A DNA stretch of 53,565 nt from JAFAVZ01 sp036009105 (GTDB taxonomy: Bacteria; Acidobacteriota; Thermoanaerobaculia; Gp7-AA8). The stretch is from assembly GCA_036009105.1 (NCBI GenBank), contig DASYMJ010000109.1, positions 1 through 53,565 of the forward strand. Direction: 5' to 3'. Both the position numbers and the translations under genes were made by a program. Positions within the stretch are counted from its first letter, which is position 1. Every line of letters starts with the position of its first letter. The notes beneath the pieces are model-generated. The model did no database searches and was not told the DNA's origin. It was given only the letters and a program-made list of their open reading frames with translations. This document shows positions 51,650-53,565 of the stretch, piece by piece.

Positions 51650-53565
51650 ATGCGACGAATCGGAACACTCCTCCTCCTCACCCTCTCCATCGCCCTGCCT
51701 TCCTACGCCGTCGGGAAGTCGCAGTCCTACTTCACGTATGACGACGGCGGCACCATCGTCCGTCAGGGCGAAAACGGCGAAGAGATCGACGGCCGGGTCA
51801 ACCTGCCGCTCTACTCGGGCGACGAGGTGGCCACCAGCCGCCGCGGCCGCACCGAGATCCGCCTCTCCGACGGCAACGTCCTGGGCCTGGACCGCTCCAC
51901 CGACGTCCGCTTCCGCTCCCTCCTCGACAGCTACGACGGCAACGATCCGCAGACGGTCGTCGAACTGCGCTTCGGGCACGCCATCGTCCAGCGCACCGCG
52001 GTCGGCCGCGAGGCGCTCCGCCTCGACACCGACGCGGCGAGCTACATCGCCTACGAGGAGGCCATCTACACCGTGGAGGCCGACGGCCGCGGCAAGGACC
52101 GGGTCACGGTCTTCGACGGCACCGTGGAAGTGCGGACGCCGTCCCGCACCACGCGGCTGCGCGAAGGCGAGCAGGCCCAGATCGACAACAACGGGGTGTA
52201 CGGCCTGGTCAGCGACTCGCAGGACTCGGCCGATGACTTCGAGCGCTGGTTCCTCAAGCGCGCCGAGCGCTACGGCCACGGCTCCAGCCGCTATCTCGAC
52301 CGTTCGCTGGCATACTCCGACTACGACCTCGGCCAGCACGGCAACTGGATCTACATCAGCAACTACGGCTGGTCCTGGCGTCCCACCGTCGCCGCCGGCT
52401 GGCGTCCCTACTACTACGGCGAGTGGATGTACGGCCGCGGCGGCTGCCTGACCTGGGTCTCCTACGAGCCCTGGGGCTGGGTGCCCTATCACTACGGCCG
52501 CTGGGCCTATGACCCGATGTACGGCTGGGTGTGGCTGCCCGGCACCGGCTACGCGCCGGCGTGGGTCTACTGGATGTACGGCGCGGGCTACGTCGGCTGG
52601 GCGCCCGCCGGCTGGTATGACTGCTATCAGCCCTATTACAACTGGTGCTACCGCGGCAACGCCGCGCGCGCCTCGATCGATCACGGCTTCGGCTTCTTCG
52701 GCCACATCCGCATCAACGAAGTCGACCTCCGCCCCTGGACGTTCGTCTCCCCCGGCCAGTTCGTCTCCACGCGCATCGACCGCGCGGCGCTGACGACGGA
52801 TGCCGTCCGCAACCGCCTCATGCGCGATGGCGGCGGCACGGCCACGGTCACGAACAACCCGGCGCGGTTCACCCGCCCCGAGCTCAAAGATCCGGCCACG
52901 GCGGTTGCGAATGTGATCCGCCGCGGGACTGGTAGTGGTACCGGCACAGGAAGCGCCGGGTCCCCGGCGGGAGTAACGGATATGACGCCGTTCTTCCGTC
53001 GGGACCCGGAGCTTTCGACTGCCGTGCGGGAGCGCATCACGCGCAACGCGGGCGGCGGCTCCGGCAACTCGGGCAACTCCGGCGGCGGCTCCACCGCATC
53101 CGTTCCCCGTGACGGCGGCAGCGCGCCCACCGGTGTGACCCGCGGCGGCCTCGCCCCCATCGGCGGCGGCTCGCTCGCTCCCATCGGCGGCGGCGGGCTG
53201 GCCCCCATCGGCAGCGGCAACGTGGCGCCGATCGACGGCGGCCGCGTGAACCGCGGCACCGGCGGCGCGACCGGCTCCGGTTCCGGTTCCGGCAGCACTG
53301 TCGGCGGCGGCACGACGTCCGCTCCCGACTCCGCCGGCGGCGTGCGCCGCGGCGGCGACAACGGCTCCAATGACGGCGGCATCCGCCGCGGCGACGGCAG
53401 CTCCACCCCTCGCGATCGCGACTCCGGCAGCGGCGCCACGGCGCCCGGCACGACCTGGCGCGACCGCATCCAGCGCCCCTCGACCTCGACCTCGCCCACG
53501 GGCGACAGCGTCGATCGCGCGCCGGGTGGGGCAGCCACGCCCGCTCCGGCCACCGACTGGCGGGG
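51650..53565 (+). CDS. FecR-domain exported protein with Trp/Tyr-rich repeats (3' end beyond window)
   Basis: At least 638 residues. A signal peptide (IGTLLLLTLSIALPSYA) leads to a FecR-like domain (about 45-170): NLPLYSGDEVATSRRGRTEI, LSDGNVLGLDRSTDVRFRS and DRVTVFDGTVEVRTPSRTTR. Residues about 225-340 are packed with Trp, Tyr and Gly in short repeats (YGWSWRPTV, YEPWGWVPYHYGRWAYDP, YGWVWLPGTGYAPAWVYW), the pattern of DUF6600-type secreted proteins. After that comes a long Gly/Ser/Arg-rich tail with GGGSLAPIGGGGLAPIG repeats. GGAG lies nine bases before the ATG. Expected at the outer surface or periplasm. The stop codon is not in the window. Confidence 0.85.
   Translation, partial: MRRIGTLLLLTLSIALPSYAVGKSQSYFTYDDGGTIVRQGENGEEIDGRVNLPLYSGDEVATSRRGRTEIRLSDGNVLGLDRSTDVRFRSLLDSYDGNDPQTVVELRFGHAIVQRTAVGREALRLDTDAASYIAYEEAIYTVEADGRGKDRVTVFDGTVEVRTPSRTTRLREGEQAQIDNNGVYGLVSDSQDSADDFERWFLKRAERYGHGSSRYLDRSLAYSDYDLGQHGNWIYISNYGWSWRPTVAAGWRPYYYGEWMYGRGGCLTWVSYEPWGWVPYHYGRWAYDPMYGWVWLPGTGYAPAWVYWMYGAGYVGWAPAGWYDCYQPYYNWCYRGNAARASIDHGFGFFGHIRINEVDLRPWTFVSPGQFVSTRIDRAALTTDAVRNRLMRDGGGTATVTNNPARFTRPELKDPATAVANVIRRGTGSGTGTGSAGSPAGVTDMTPFFRRDPELSTAVRERITRNAGGGSGNSGNSGGGSTASVPRDGGSAPTGVTRGGLAPIGGGSLAPIGGGGLAPIGSGNVAPIDGGRVNRGTGGATGSGSGSGSTVGGGTTSAPDSAGGVRRGGDNGSNDGGIRRGDGSSTPRDRDSGSGATAPGTTWRDRIQRPSTSTSPTGDSVDRAPGGAATPAPATDWR

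Overview
The window is high-GC bacterial chromosome (the GC-rich third codon positions are obvious by eye). It is dense in genes, has short intergenic gaps and shows no rRNA, tRNA, prophage, IS element or CRISPR array that I could recognise. The gene set fits a Gram-negative with an outer membrane: pilMNOPQ with an outer-membrane secretin, a PqiABC lipid-transport operon, many lipoproteins and a Bam-independent set of periplasmic enzymes. A CytoC_RC-type dihaem cytochrome, a b558-type sdhCAB operon, DUF1028, DUF4142, GerMN, IPT/TIG and FecR proteins, and a PA2778/PA2779 pair together suggest Acidobacteriota (perhaps Thermoanaerobaculia-like). The lineage is inference from gene content, not from a marker phylogeny.

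Layout. 1-2545 (minus strand): dihaem cytochrome c, cell-wall amidase and a MamK/MreB-like actin cut by the window edge. 2719-6225: an AI-2E-type permease, ahcY, and an AT-hook chromatin-like protein with its own palindromic leader and terminator. 6226-6934: a decaying hicAB toxin-antitoxin pair. 6935-10690: small secreted or DNA-binding proteins and a 5'-nucleotidase-like phosphatase. 10731-15823: sdhCAB, psd and a cyclophilin. 15849-19846: DUF1028 translationally coupled to an ECF sigma factor, then a small secreted protein, a serine hydrolase and a PDZ-Sel1 protein. 19964-23501: pqiABC. 23518-26290: an EcoRII-like restriction-modification island with Vsr, visibly lower in GC than its flanks. 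26310-33992: stand-alone 5'-3' exonuclease, DUF4142 lipoprotein, hybrid histidine kinase, two overlapping aminotransferases, and the PA2778/PA2779 pair. 34264-37961: Rel/SpoT, then an unrecognised two-gene module whose second protein joins a zinc ribbon to a candidate papain-like core. 38029-46700: rpmB, then the divergent pilMNOPQ operon followed by two lipoproteins. 46805-51439: TPR protein, Roadblock protein, accB, accC, aroK and a phosphoesterase in near-continuous overlap. 51537-end: a structured leader and a FecR-domain surface protein cut by the window edge.

The most distinctive non-coding feature is three families of dispersed inverted repeats. Family A is a GGGCCGGCTCTCCAGCCGGCCC-like double hairpin (9388, 47809, 51442). 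Family B has arms made of 7-bp units of the GATCGCT type (3748, 34181, 37983, fragment near 51509). Family C has arms made of 7-bp units of the GTTGTCA type (2622, 17416, 19849). One family A copy lies in frame inside a coding sequence and another supplies a gene's stop codon. Many gene pairs overlap by the ATGA/TTGA/GTGA pattern, which suggests heavy use of translational coupling.
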